Source: Streptomyces alfalfae
GTDB lineage: Bacteria; Actinomycetota; Actinomycetes; Streptomycetales; Streptomycetaceae
Direction: 5' to 3'
Length of the DNA stretch: 64,000 nucleotides
NCBI RefSeq assembly: GCF_004127445.1
Contig: NZ_QEXM01000036.1
Coordinates: 91,014-155,013 of the forward strand
The position numbers and the translations under genes are program-made. Within the stretch, counting starts at the first letter, position 1. Each line of letters starts with the position of its first letter. Below are positions 33,116 to 41,713 of the stretch, piece after piece. The notes beneath the pieces were generated by a model. That model searched no databases, was not told where the DNA came from, and saw only the letters and a program-made list of their open reading frames with translations.

Positions 33116-33679
33116 ATGGACCACGCCGAGGCGGAGACCAGGCTGCTCGACGCCGCGGAGGGGCTGTTCTACGAGCGGGGCATCCAGGCGGTCGGCATGG
33201 ACCAGGTGCGCGCCGCGTCGGGGCTCTCGCTCAAGCGGCTCTACCGGCTCTTCCCCGCCAAGTCGGAGCTGGTCAAGGCCTGTCTCGACCGCAGGGACCG
33301 CCGCTGGCGCGCCCGGCTCGCGGCCGCGGTGGGGGAGCGGCCCGAGGGGGACGAGCGCGTCCTCGCGGTCTACGACTGGCTGCACGCCTGGTTCACCGAG
33401 CCGGACTTCCGCGGCTGCGCCTTCGTCAACGCGTACGGCGAACTCGGCGCCGTCGACCCGGCGGTGGCCGACGCGGTGCGCGCGCACAAGCGGGCCTTCC
33501 GCGCGTACATGGCGGAGCTGGTGACGGCCGCGGGCCATCCGGAGGCGCTGACCGGCCCCCTGGTCCTGCTCGCGGAGGGCGCCATGACGGCCGCCGCGAT
33601 CTCGGGCTCGCCCGAGGCGGCCCGCGAGGCGCGGCGGGGGGCGGAGCGGCTGCTCGGCGCGGCGGCCGGGCGGTCCTGA
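33116..33679 (+). CDS. TetR-family transcriptional repressor
   Basis: 187 aa. N-terminal TetR HTH: TRLLDAAEGLFYERGIQAVG, MDQVRAASGLSLKRLYRLFP, AKSELVKACL. The ligand domain includes LAVYDWLHAWFTEPDFRGCA and FVNAYGELGAVDPAVADAVR, like repressors near SnoaL/DUF1348 genes. ATG at 33116 with GGGAGGC close upstream. The two operators in the divergent promoter predict autoregulation and control of the DUF1348 gene by an unknown small ligand. Its stop codon lies inside the terminator stem. Confidence 0.93.
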   Translation: MDHAEAETRLLDAAEGLFYERGIQAVGMDQVRAASGLSLKRLYRLFPAKSELVKACLDRRDRRWRARLAAAVGERPEGDERVLAVYDWLHAWFTEPDFRGCAFVNAYGELGAVDPAVADAVRAHKRAFRAYMAELVTAAGHPEALTGPLVLLAEGAMTAAAISGSPEAAREARRGAERLLGAAAGRS

Positions 33680-33704
33680 TCGGGGATCAGGACCGCCCGG
33701 CCGC
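33662..33704. terminator. perfect 20-bp inverted repeat terminator, TetR/chitinase
   Basis: Arms 33662-33681 and 33685-33704 are fully complementary with a 3-nt GGG loop. The stem contains the TetR stop codon. It lies between the convergent TetR and chitinase genes and probably stops transcription from both sides. Confidence 0.85.
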
Positions 33705-33727
33705 GGGCCGTGCTCGGGGGAGGGGTG

Positions 33728-34618
33728 TCAGCAGCTCAGGTTGGAGCCCGGCGTGGTGCCGAGGAGCTGGGTGAACTGCTTGTAGCGGTCGATGCGGCTC
33801 TGCACCTGGGCGGGGTTGCCGCCGTTGCACTCCAGGGTGCCGTTGATGGCGCGGATGGTCTCACCGAAGCCCTTGCCGTTGACCATGGCGTTGTGCGGCG
33901 TCATGGTGCCGGGGCCCGACTGGGTGTTCCAGTACCAGAGGCCGGTCTTCCAGGCGACGGCCGGGTCCCGCTCCACCAGGTAGGGGTTGCGCAGCAGGTC
34001 GATGCCGAGCGCGTCGCCCGCGGCCTTGTAGTTGAAGTTCCAGCTGAGCTGGATCGGGCCGCGGCCGTAGTACGCGGCCTGCCCGGCGGGGCAGCCGTAG
34101 GGCTGGTTCGCGTCGCAGTAGTGCGGGTAGTTGGCCTGGTTCTGCTCGACGATGTACTTCAGCCCGCCGGTCTCGTGGTGGACGTTGGCGAGGAACGCCG
34201 CCGCCTCCTGGCGCTTGACGGTGTCGCTGCCGGTGTTGGCGAAGGCCGGGTACGCCTTCAGCGCGTCCGTCAGGCCCTTGTACGTGTAGAACGAGTTCCG
34301 GCTCGGGAACATCTGGTTGAACTGGGCCTCGCTGACCACGAATCCGGACGGGTCGGGGTTGCCCGGATCCGTGCCGCCGCCGCAGGCGCCCGCGTCCGCC
34401 CAGACGTCGGAGCGGCCCGGCGTCTCGTTCTGGGTCCACCACTTGGCGGTCCAGTTGTGCCCGTTGTGCGAGGCGGTCTTGCCGCCCGTGTAGACGGAGG
34501 ACGAGCTCCATGGCGCGGCGCACGCGGCCGCGGACGCCGTGGCGGCGGCCGGGCCCAGGACGATCATCGCGCAGAGCGCGGCCAGGGCGGCCGCGAGACT
34601 GGTGAGGCGTTTGATCAT
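33728..34618 (-). CDS. secreted GH19 chitinase with CBM5/12 domain
   Basis: 296 aa. Sec signal peptide at 1-31 (LAAALAALCAMIVLGPAAAT, ASA cleavage site). A short chitin-binding module follows (APWSSSSVYTGGKTASHNGH, NWTAKWWTQNETPGRSDVW), then a Gly/Pro linker, then the GH19 domain from about residue 92 (FNQMFPSRNSFYTYKGLTDA, FLANVHHETGGLKYIVEQNQ with the catalytic Glu, YYGRGPIQLSWNFNYKAAGD). This is the Streptomyces chitinase C/G-type layout. The promoter carries two DasR-like half repeats, predicting induction by chitin and repression through N-acetylglucosamine metabolism. Confidence 0.95.
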   Translation of the reverse strand: MIKRLTSLAAALAALCAMIVLGPAAATASAAACAAPWSSSSVYTGGKTASHNGHNWTAKWWTQNETPGRSDVWADAGACGGGTDPGNPDPSGFVVSEAQFNQMFPSRNSFYTYKGLTDALKAYPAFANTGSDTVKRQEAAAFLANVHHETGGLKYIVEQNQANYPHYCDANQPYGCPAGQAAYYGRGPIQLSWNFNYKAAGDALGIDLLRNPYLVERDPAVAWKTGLWYWNTQSGPGTMTPHNAMVNGKGFGETIRAINGTLECNGGNPAQVQSRIDRYKQFTQLLGTTPGSNLSC

Positions 34619-35024
34619 GCGACATCTCCTAACGGGCGGGCGAGGGGTGGGCTCCACGCCGCCATGGGGGTGTCGGTGACTCAAGCGAAATGGTCTGAAC
34701 CTGTCAAGGTCTGGACCAATATTGGTTCGACGGCCCGAACGGGCCCCGCCGCGCCACCGGTTGGCGTCGGGTGCGGATGATCCGGCTCTCAACTGGACGG
34801 ATGACAGCGGGTGGTGACGCGGTCGCCCTGCCGCCGGGGCCTTCCGCGGACGGTTCCGCATCACGGGAATTCACCGGCCCGTCCAGCATGTGGACGCCGA
34901 CCGGTCGTCGCGGCATCGGCATGGCCGGTCATCCGCGGCGCCGGCATCGGCCGGCGCCCGCCCGGGCAGGATGCATCCGGTGCGGCCCGCGGGGGCCCAC
35001 CGCGGACCCCAGAAGGGTGGAGCG
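34619..35024. other. 406-bp divergent promoter region, chitinase and GNAT
   Basis: No gene is visible. The chitinase-proximal part holds the direct repeats at 34688-34720; the GNAT-proximal part ends with GGTGGAG eight nt or less before the GNAT start. Between them lies ordinary G+C-rich sequence without clear hairpins. Confidence 0.55.
34688..34720 (-). promoter_or_regulatory. chitinase promoter with two DasR-like repeats
   Basis: Two related sequences, TGGTCTGAACC near 34691-34701 and AGGTCTGGACCAAT near 34707-34720, resemble the DasR site ACTGGTCTAGACCA and the known direct repeats of Streptomyces chitinase promoters. On the minus strand TTGACA lies between them, a good -35 box; the -10 (TTGAGT, 17 nt later) is weak. 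The arrangement, repeats flanking the -35, is the known chitin-regulated type. Confidence 0.65.
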
Positions 35025-35882
35025 ATGACGGATGCGGGTTCCGGGCGCCTCGTGGTCTCACGGGCGACGCTCGACGACTGGCGCGTGGTGACCGGGTGGG
35101 CGGCGGACGAGGGCTGGAATCCCGGCCTCGGCGACGCCCCCTCGTTCTTCGCGCAGGACCCCGAGGGGTTCTTCGTGGGGCGCGTCGACGGTGAACCGGT
35201 CTCCGCGGTCTCCGTCGTCACCTACGGCGACGACTACGCCTTCCTCGGCTTCTACCTCGTCCGCCCGGGCCTGCGGGGCCGCGGCCACGGGCTCGCCACC
35301 TGGCGGGCCGGGCTCGCCCACGCCGCCGGCCGGACCGTCGGCCTCGACGGCGTCCCCGCCCAGCAGGACAACTACCGCCGTTCCGGGTTCGCCCGCGCCC
35401 ACGGCACCCTGCGCTACATCGGCGCACTGCCCGCCGCCGGCGCGAGCGACCCGCGCGTGCGCCCCGTCGAGGCCGCGGACCTGCGGGCGCTCACCGCGTA
35501 CGACGGCGCCTGCGTGCCCGCCGACCGGCCGCGCTTTCTGCGGTCCTGGCTCACCGCCCCCGGCCACCGCGCGCTCGCCCGCGTCGTCGACGGCACGCTC
35601 ACCGGGTACGGGGTGATCCGCCCCGGCCGCGACGTGCCGCGCGTGGGGCCGCTCTTCGCGGACACGCGGGCCGACGCCGAGGCGCTCCTCGACGCGCTGG
35701 CGGCCGAGACGGGCGGCGCGCCCGTCGCCATCGACGTGCCGGAGAACAACGCGGCGGCCGTCGCGCTCGCGGAGGCGCGCGGCATGAAGCCGACCTTCGA
35801 CACGGCCCGCATGTACACCGGCCCCGTCCGGAGCTTCGCGCGGGAGCGGGTCTTCGGGGTCACCACCCTCGAACTCGGCTGA
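35025..35882 (+). CDS. GNAT-family N-acetyltransferase, two-lobe
   Basis: 285 aa. An N-terminal GNAT domain with the acetyl-CoA loop FYLVRPGLRGRGHGLATWRA, followed by GVPAQQDNYRRSGFARAHGT, and a C-terminal GNAT-like lobe (from RVRPVEAADLRALTAYDGAC to VPENNAAAVALAEARGMKPT). This double-lobe form matches YitH/HolE-type acetyltransferases. The target is unknown. ATG preceded by GGTGGAG. It converges with the GH3 gene over a small hairpin. Confidence 0.9.
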   Translation: MTDAGSGRLVVSRATLDDWRVVTGWAADEGWNPGLGDAPSFFAQDPEGFFVGRVDGEPVSAVSVVTYGDDYAFLGFYLVRPGLRGRGHGLATWRAGLAHAAGRTVGLDGVPAQQDNYRRSGFARAHGTLRYIGALPAAGASDPRVRPVEAADLRALTAYDGACVPADRPRFLRSWLTAPGHRALARVVDGTLTGYGVIRPGRDVPRVGPLFADTRADAEALLDALAAETGGAPVAIDVPENNAAAVALAEARGMKPTFDTARMYTGPVRSFARERVFGVTTLELG

Positions 35883-35897
35883 AGGCAGGCGTGGGCC

Positions 35898-35918
35898 GGG
35901 CCCGGCGCCACCGGGCCC
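35898..35918. terminator. inverted repeat between GNAT and GH3 genes
   Basis: GGGCCCGG at 35898-35905 pairs with CCGGGCCC at 35911-35918 over a 5-nt loop. It lies just past the GNAT stop and faces the convergent GH3 stop. Short but fully paired. Confidence 0.55.
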
Positions 35919-35943
35919 GCCCGCGCCCGGGCCTCGCCTCCGC

Positions 35944-38262
35944 TCAGGTGATCGTCAGCGTCGTCCTCCCCTTCGCCGCCGAGCTGTCGCCGACGTAGAG
36001 GTCGACCGTGCCCTCCTCCACCGTGAACTCGCCGTGCGGCGCGTTGGTCCAGAAGCCGAGGTCCGCCGCGCCGAGCCGGAAGCGGACGGTGCGCGACCCG
36101 CCCGGACCGAGGGTGACGCGCCGGAAGCCGCGCAGCCTGCGCACCGGCTGCGTCAGGCTGGCCGCGACGTCGTGGACGTAGAGCTGGACGACCTCGTCGC
36201 CCTCGCGCTCGCCGGTGTTGGTGACCCGCACGGACACCTCCAGGGTGTCGCCCTCGCGCAGGGCGTCCGCGGAGACACGCTCACGGCTGAGCCTCGGCGC
36301 GCCGATCTCGAACGTGGTGTAGCTCAGGCCGTGCCCGAAGGGGAACTGCGGGTCCGGCGGCAGGTCCAGGTACTTCGACGTGTACTTGTTGTCCGCGTCG
36401 TAGGGGCGGCCCGTCGACTCGTGGTTGTAGTGGATCGGGATCTGGCCGACCGCCCGCGGGAACGACACGGGCAGCTTGCCGCCGGGCGCCACCTCGCCGA
36501 ACAGCACGTCGGCGATGGCGTTGCCCGCCTCGATGCCCGGGTGCCAGGCCTCGAGGACGGCGGGCGCGGAGTCCAGCCAGTCGCCGATGGTCAGCGGGCG
36601 GCCGTTGACGAGGACGACCACGAACGGGCGGCCGGTCGCCGCGATCGCCTTCACCAGCTTCTCCTGGGCGCCGGGCAGGGAGAGGTCGCTGCGCGCCGCC
36701 GCCTCGCCGCTCATCGCGGACGGCTCGCCCACCACGACGACCGTCACGTCGGCGGCCTTCGCGGCGGCCACCGCCTTGCCGATGCCGCCGGTGTCCCCGC
36801 CCTCGGGATCGACGCCCCGGGCGTACGTCACCTTCGCGCCCGGCGCCGCCCGCTCGACGGCGTCGAGGACCTTCACCGAGGGGTACTTCTCGATGGCGCC
36901 CGGGAACGACCAGGTGCCGAGGAGGTCGCCGGAGTCGGCGAAGGGGCCGACCACGGCGATGGACCCGACCGACCGCTTCAGCGGGAGCGCCTTCCCCTTG
37001 TTCTTGAGCAGCACCATCGAGCGCGCCGCGGCCGTGCGGGCCGCCCTGCGGGTGGCGGCGGTCGGCCCCGCGACGGCGTCGTCCTCGTCGACGTAGGGGT
37101 TCTCGAAGAGGCCGAGGTCGAACTTGAGGCGCAGGACGCGGGCCACCGCGTCGTCGAGACGCCGCTCGCCGATCCTGCCGTCGCGCAGCAGCTTCTTGCC
37201 GTGTCGGACCAGGTTGGTGCTGGTCATCTCCATGTCGACGCCGGCGTTGAGGGCGAGGCGGGCCGCCGCCGCGCCGTCCTCGGCGAAGCCGTGCGCGATC
37301 AGCTCCTGGACGCCGGTCCAGTCGCTGACCACCATGCCGTCGAAGTCCCACTCCTTCTTCAGGATGTCGGTGAGGGTGTGGGTGTTGCCGTGGGCGGGGA
37401 CGCCGCTGATGGTGTTGAACGAGGCCATGACCGTGGCGGCCCCGGCCTCCAGGGCCGCCTTGAACGGCGGCAGGTAGAGGTTGCGCAGGCGCGACTCCGA
37501 GACGTCCACCGTGTTGTAGTCACGGCCGCCCTCGGCGCCGCCGTACGCGACGAAGTGCTTGGCGCAGGCGGCGACGCGGTCCTTGGCGCGGTAGGGCGCG
37601 GAGGATTCGCCGTCGGCGTCGCCCTGGTAGGCCCTGACCTTGGCCGCGGCGAACACCGACGTCAGGTACGGGTCCTCGCCGTTGCCCTCGGCGACGCGGC
37701 CCCAGCGCGGCTCGTGCGTGACGTCCATGGCCGGCGCGAAGGTCCAGTGCACGCCGTTGGAGCGGGCCTCCTTCGCCGAGACCTCGCCGTCCGCCCTGGT
37801 GACGTCGGGGTCGAAGCTCGCCGCCTGCGCCAGCGGGATCGGGAACGTCGTCCAGAAGCCGTGGATGACGTCGAGGCCGAAGACCAGCGGAATGCCGAGG
37901 CGGGACTCCTCGACGGCGATGCGCTGCAGGGCGTTGGTGGACTTCGCGCCGTAGATGCTCAGCACCGAACTGAGCTTGCCCGCCCGCGCCGCGTCCTCCG
38001 CCTCCTTGGTGTCGCCGCCGCCGGGGCCCGTGTCGTAGGTCCACGGCAGCTGCTGGAGCTGGCCCAGCTTCTCTTCGACCGTCATACGGTCGAGCAGCTT
38101 CCGGATCTCGTGGTGATACGCCTTCTCCGGGCGGGCCGCGGGGCCGCCCGGCGCCGCGTCGGCGCTGCTCGCACCCGCGGCGCCCGGGGCGCCGAGCGCG
38201 CCTCCCGCGACCGCCGTGCCGCCCAGAGCGGACAGCAGAGTACGCCTTCGTACATCACGCAT
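35944..38262 (-). CDS. Tat-exported GH3 beta-glucosidase (BglX-like)
   Basis: 772 aa. Twin-arginine signal RRRTLLSALGGTAVAGGAL at the N-terminus. The GH3 N-domain begins LLDRMTVEEKLGQLQQLPW and includes VFGLDVIHGFWTTFPIPLAQ, KHFVAYGGAEGGRDYNTVDV and the nucleophile Asp in DGMVVSDWTGVQELIAHGF. The C-domain (KALPLKRSVGSIAVVGPFAD) and a final fibronectin-III-like domain (VSVRVTNTGEREGDEVVQLY) complete the usual BglX architecture. It should release glucose from beta-glucosides outside the membrane. It is divergent from the ABC exporter gene. Confidence 0.95.
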   Translation of the reverse strand: MRDVRRRTLLSALGGTAVAGGALGAPGAAGASSADAAPGGPAARPEKAYHHEIRKLLDRMTVEEKLGQLQQLPWTYDTGPGGGDTKEAEDAARAGKLSSVLSIYGAKSTNALQRIAVEESRLGIPLVFGLDVIHGFWTTFPIPLAQAASFDPDVTRADGEVSAKEARSNGVHWTFAPAMDVTHEPRWGRVAEGNGEDPYLTSVFAAAKVRAYQGDADGESSAPYRAKDRVAACAKHFVAYGGAEGGRDYNTVDVSESRLRNLYLPPFKAALEAGAATVMASFNTISGVPAHGNTHTLTDILKKEWDFDGMVVSDWTGVQELIAHGFAEDGAAAARLALNAGVDMEMTSTNLVRHGKKLLRDGRIGERRLDDAVARVLRLKFDLGLFENPYVDEDDAVAGPTAATRRAARTAAARSMVLLKNKGKALPLKRSVGSIAVVGPFADSGDLLGTWSFPGAIEKYPSVKVLDAVERAAPGAKVTYARGVDPEGGDTGGIGKAVAAAKAADVTVVVVGEPSAMSGEAAARSDLSLPGAQEKLVKAIAATGRPFVVVLVNGRPLTIGDWLDSAPAVLEAWHPGIEAGNAIADVLFGEVAPGGKLPVSFPRAVGQIPIHYNHESTGRPYDADNKYTSKYLDLPPDPQFPFGHGLSYTTFEIGAPRLSRERVSADALREGDTLEVSVRVTNTGEREGDEVVQLYVHDVAASLTQPVRRLRGFRRVTLGPGGSRTVRFRLGAADLGFWTNAPHGEFTVEEGTVDLYVGDSSAAKGRTTLTIT

Positions 38263-38390
38263 GCGTTCGCCTTCTCACCTCAGTGGGGGGAATAACTTCA
38301 GTGGTGACCACAGAAATTGAAGCGAAAGTACGTTCCTGCTACACGTGGGTCAAGGGACACGGCAGAGGCGGGCGCGCTTCTCGTGAATGG

Positions 38391-38421
38391 TTGACCTGAA
38401 GTTAGCTTGAGGTCCTAACGT
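38391..38421 (+). promoter_or_regulatory. MerR-type promoter of the ABC exporter
   Basis: TTGACC at 38391-38396 (-35) and TAACGT at 38416-38421 (-10) are separated by 19 bp, the elongated spacing typical of MerR-activated promoters. The spacer holds a dyad, ACCTGAAG at 38394-38401 and CTTGAGGT at 38406-38413, with one mismatch, over 4 bp. The -10 ends only 7 nt before the ATG at 38429, so the transcript would start at or next to the start codon. The MerR regulator is not in the window. Confidence 0.75.
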
Positions 38422-38428
38422 TCTGCTC

Positions 38429-40330
38429 ATGAGCATGGAAACCACGGCCTGGACCCAGCTGTACAGCGTGATGCACGCCCAGCAGGACCGCCGCCCCTTC
38501 GCCCGCGCCACCCTTCGCCGCATCGGAGTCTTCGCGCGGCCCCACCGCAAGCGCATCTGGCAGTTCGTGCTGCTGAGCGTCGTCACCGCCCTGCTCGCCG
38601 TGGCCACGCCCGTCCTCGCCGGGAAGGTCGTCAACGTCATCGTCTCCGGCGGCGACTCCGCCACCGTCGTGCGCTACGCCCTGCTGATCGCCGCCATCGC
38701 GCTCGCCGAGGCCGGCATCGGCCTGCTGAGCCGCTGGCTGTCGGCCAACCTCGGCGAGGGCCTCATCCTCGACCTGCGCACCGCCGTCTTCGACCACGTC
38801 CAGCGCATGCCCGTCGCCTTCTTCACCCGCACCCGCACGGGCGCCCTGGTCAGCCGCCTCAACAACGACGTGATCGGCGCCCAGCGCGCCTTCAGCAACA
38901 CGCTCTCCGGGGTCGTCGGCAACATCGTCACCCTGCTCCTGACCCTCGCCGTGATGCTCACCCTCTCCTGGCAGATCACCCTGCTCGCCCTGGTGCTGCT
39001 CCCCGTCTTCGTCGTGCCCGCCCGCCGCATGGGCGCCCGCATGGCCAGGCTCCAGCGGGAGGCCGCGCACCACAACGCCGCCATGGGCACCCGGATGACC
39101 GAGCGGTTCTCGGCGCCCGGCGCCACCCTCATCAAGCTCTTCGGCAGGCCCGGCGACGAGTCCGCCGAGTTCGCCGCCCGGGCCCGCCGCGTGCGCGACA
39201 TCGGCGTGCGCACCGCCATGGCGCAGTCCGCGTTCATCACCGCGCTCACCCTGGTCTCGGCGCTCGCGCTGGCCCTGGTCTACGGACTCGGCGGGTACTT
39301 CGCCCTGGAGGGTTCGCTGAAGGCGGGCGCCATCGTCTCGCTCGCCCTGCTGCTCACCCGGCTCTACGCGCCGCTGACCTCCCTGGCGGGTGCGCGCGTC
39401 GAGGTGATGAGCGCGCTCGTCAGCTTCGAGCGGGTCTTCGAGGTCCTCGACCTGAAGCCGCTGATCGCGGAGAAGCCGGAGCCCACCCCCGTCCCCGAGG
39501 GGGCCGTGGCCGTGGAGTTCGACGACGTGCGCTTCGCCTACCCGGCCGCCGACAAGGTCTCCCTGGCCTCCCTCGAGGAGGTCGCCTCCCTCGACACCCG
39601 CGGCGGCGAAGAGGTCCTGCACGGCGTCTCCTTCCGCGCCGAGGCCGGCCAGACCGTCGCGCTCGTCGGCTCGTCGGGGGCGGGCAAGTCGACCATCGCG
39701 CAGCTCCTGCCGCGGCTCTACGACACCGACCAGGGCGCGGTGCGCATCGGCGGCGTCGACGTGCGGGACCTGTCCGCCGAGTCGCTGCGGGCCACCCTCG
39801 GCATGGTCACCCAGGACGGGCACCTCTTCCACGAGTCCGTACGCGCCAACCTGCTCCTGGCCCGGCCGGACGCGAGCGAGGACGAACTCTGGGACGTGCT
39901 GCGGCGCTCGCGCCTGGAAGACCTGGTGCGCTCCCTGCCCGACGGGCTCGACACCGTGGTCGGCGAGCGCGGCTACCGGCTCTCCGGCGGCGAGCGCCAG
40001 CGCATGACCATCGCGCGCCTGCTCCTGGCCCGGCAGCGGGTCGTCATCCTCGACGAGGCGACGGCACACCTCGACAACACCTCCGAGGCGGCCGTGCAGG
40101 AAGCGCTCGCCGAGGCCCTTGAGGGCCGCACCGCCGTGGTGATCGCCCACCGGCTCTCCACGGTCCGCGCCGCCGACCTCATCCTCGTCGTCGAGGCCGG
40201 CCGGATCGTCGAACGCGGCACGCACGACGAACTCCTCGCCGCCGACGGGCGGTACGCGGAGCTGTACCGGACCCAGTTCGCCAAGGGAGCCGGGGCGGCC
40301 GACGCGGCTCAGGTCGTGGAGGCGGCCTGA
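38429..40330 (+). CDS. ABC-type multidrug/lipid exporter (fused TMD-NBD)
   Basis: 633 aa half-transporter. Six membrane helices at about 40-330 (IWQFVLLSVVTALLAVATPV, YALLIAAIALAEAGIGLLS, IVTLLLTLAVMLTLSWQITL) precede an ATPase domain with Walker A VALVGSSGAGKSTIAQLLPR, signature RLSGGERQRMTIARLLLARQ and Walker B VVILDEATAHLDN, followed by the H-loop AHRLSTVRAAD. It works as a dimer that exports drugs or lipids. No ribosome-binding site is seen before the ATG, in keeping with the leaderless promoter. A hairpin lies after the stop. Confidence 0.95.
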   Translation: MSMETTAWTQLYSVMHAQQDRRPFARATLRRIGVFARPHRKRIWQFVLLSVVTALLAVATPVLAGKVVNVIVSGGDSATVVRYALLIAAIALAEAGIGLLSRWLSANLGEGLILDLRTAVFDHVQRMPVAFFTRTRTGALVSRLNNDVIGAQRAFSNTLSGVVGNIVTLLLTLAVMLTLSWQITLLALVLLPVFVVPARRMGARMARLQREAAHHNAAMGTRMTERFSAPGATLIKLFGRPGDESAEFAARARRVRDIGVRTAMAQSAFITALTLVSALALALVYGLGGYFALEGSLKAGAIVSLALLLTRLYAPLTSLAGARVEVMSALVSFERVFEVLDLKPLIAEKPEPTPVPEGAVAVEFDDVRFAYPAADKVSLASLEEVASLDTRGGEEVLHGVSFRAEAGQTVALVGSSGAGKSTIAQLLPRLYDTDQGAVRIGGVDVRDLSAESLRATLGMVTQDGHLFHESVRANLLLARPDASEDELWDVLRRSRLEDLVRSLPDGLDTVVGERGYRLSGGERQRMTIARLLLARQRVVILDEATAHLDNTSEAAVQEALAEALEGRTAVVIAHRLSTVRAADLILVVEAGRIVERGTHDELLAADGRYAELYRTQFAKGAGAADAAQVVEAA

Positions 40331-40339
40331 GCGCGAGGC

Positions 40340-40369
40340 GGCCCGGGGCCCGGCTAGGCGCCCCGGGCC
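40340..40369. terminator. inverted repeat after the ABC exporter
   Basis: GGCCCGGGGC at 40340-40349 and its complement at 40360-40369 form a 10-bp stem with a 10-nt loop, 10 bp past the stop. There is no T-tract, as usual in this group. Confidence 0.6.
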
Positions 40370-40459
40370 CCGCGCAGGCGGCGAATCCGTGTCCGGACGT
40401 CCACCGGGAGTTCATCGGTTCCCCACCTTCGCCGCCCGCATCCATGAGAGAAACCCCCC

Positions 40460-41713
40460 ATGTGCGACGACGAGCTGATACCGCCGAGCGCGGACCTGAC
40501 CGAGGAACAGTGGCTGCGGGCCGACCCCGCGCTCTTCGACGGCCCGGTGGGGGAGCGGGTCCGGGCCATGCGGGCGCCCCGGCGGCGCGCCGTCCTCGGC
40601 GGCGCGGTGGCGGGCGCGGCGGCGCTCACGGTCCTGTCGGGCGCGGGCCGGACGCCCGCGGCGGCGGCTGCCCGCTCCGGCAGGTTCCCGCTGCCGACGG
40701 CGCCGAACCGGAACGGGGAGTACGCCGTGCTCCTCACCGGTGACGCCGGCACGGGCGAGGAGGCGCAGCACGCGGTGGCCGCCGCGGCGCGGGAGGTCTG
40801 CCGCGCCGAAGGGGTCGGCCTGGCCGTCGGGCTCGGCGACAACATCTACGAGAACGGCCCCGAGTCCGCGGACGACTCCGAGTTCCGCACCAAGTTCGAG
40901 GAGCCCAACACGGGCCTGGACATGCCGTGGCTGATGGTTCTCGGCAACCACGACTGCTCGGGACTGATACCCGGCAGCGGCGGCGACCCCTCGCGCGGCG
41001 ACCGTGAGGTCGCGTACGCCAAGGGATCACGGCGCTGGCACATGCCGAGCCGCTACTACGACGTGGCGCTCCCGGCGGCCGGGGAGGGCGGGCCGCTGGT
41101 GGAGTTCTTCGCCATCGACACCAACCCCGTCTCCTCCTACGTGGCCCAACTCGACCCGCACTACCGGTGGAACGGCCCCTACATGCGGGAGCAGCGCGCC
41201 TGGCTGGACGGCGCGCTCAAGGCGTCGCGGGCGCGCTGGAAGGTCGTGCTCGGGCACCACCCGTACCTGAACAACGGCAAGCACGGCAGCGCCGGTTCGT
41301 ACGACGGCTTCACGATCGGCGACTACACCAGCGGCGTCCACCTCAAGGAGCTGTACGAGGAGGTGGTGTGCGGCCGGGCCGACCTCATCCTCTCCGGCCA
41401 CGACCACACGCTCCAGATGCTGGAGCCCACCAGCCGCACCGGTGGCACCCGGCAGATCGTCTGCGGAGCCGCCGGCAAGGCGGGTGACGGCAGGGCCCAC
41501 TACGGTCACCCGGCGTCCTGGCAGAACTTCGCCGACCACGGCTTCATGGTCCTCAAGGCGTCCGACCGGGCGATGACGGTGGACGCGTACACGGTGGACG
41601 TCCCCACCCGCACGGCCCGCCTCGCCCACAGCGTCCGCACGTCGAGCCCGCTGGGCGCGGCGGCGTCGACTGCGGCTCCAGGGGCGTCGTCGGCGTCGGC
41701 GGGGCGCCGCTGA
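40460..41713 (+). CDS. Tat-exported metallophosphoesterase (purple acid phosphatase-like)
   Basis: 417 aa. A 35-residue leader precedes the twin-arginine motif APRRRAVLGGAVAGAAALTV and a cleavage-like AAAA. The calcineurin-like metal motifs occur in order: LLTGDAGTGEEAQ, GLGDNIYENGPES, MVLGNHDCSGLIP, VLGHHPYLNNGKH and ILSGHDHTLQMLE. This is the single-domain purple acid phosphatase (tartrate-resistant) set. It should hydrolyse phosphate esters outside the membrane. The last about 160 bp overlap the 3' end of the convergent GAF-ANTAR gene, so the Ala/Ser-rich tail may be unstructured. Confidence 0.93.
   Translation: MCDDELIPPSADLTEEQWLRADPALFDGPVGERVRAMRAPRRRAVLGGAVAGAAALTVLSGAGRTPAAAAARSGRFPLPTAPNRNGEYAVLLTGDAGTGEEAQHAVAAAAREVCRAEGVGLAVGLGDNIYENGPESADDSEFRTKFEEPNTGLDMPWLMVLGNHDCSGLIPGSGGDPSRGDREVAYAKGSRRWHMPSRYYDVALPAAGEGGPLVEFFAIDTNPVSSYVAQLDPHYRWNGPYMREQRAWLDGALKASRARWKVVLGHHPYLNNGKHGSAGSYDGFTIGDYTSGVHLKELYEEVVCGRADLILSGHDHTLQMLEPTSRTGGTRQIVCGAAGKAGDGRAHYGHPASWQNFADHGFMVLKASDRAMTVDAYTVDVPTRTARLAHSVRTSSPLGAAASTAAPGASSASAGRR

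Noticed and set aside
36034..38295. Long plus-strand open frame opposite the GH3 gene
   Set aside because: It mirrors the GH3 codons; composition is Val/Arg/Gly/Ala-rich as expected for the antisense of a G+C-rich gene and no motif is present.
38402..40225. Long minus-strand open frame opposite the ABC exporter
   Set aside because: The exporter has all ABC motifs on the plus strand; the other frame is an antisense artefact.
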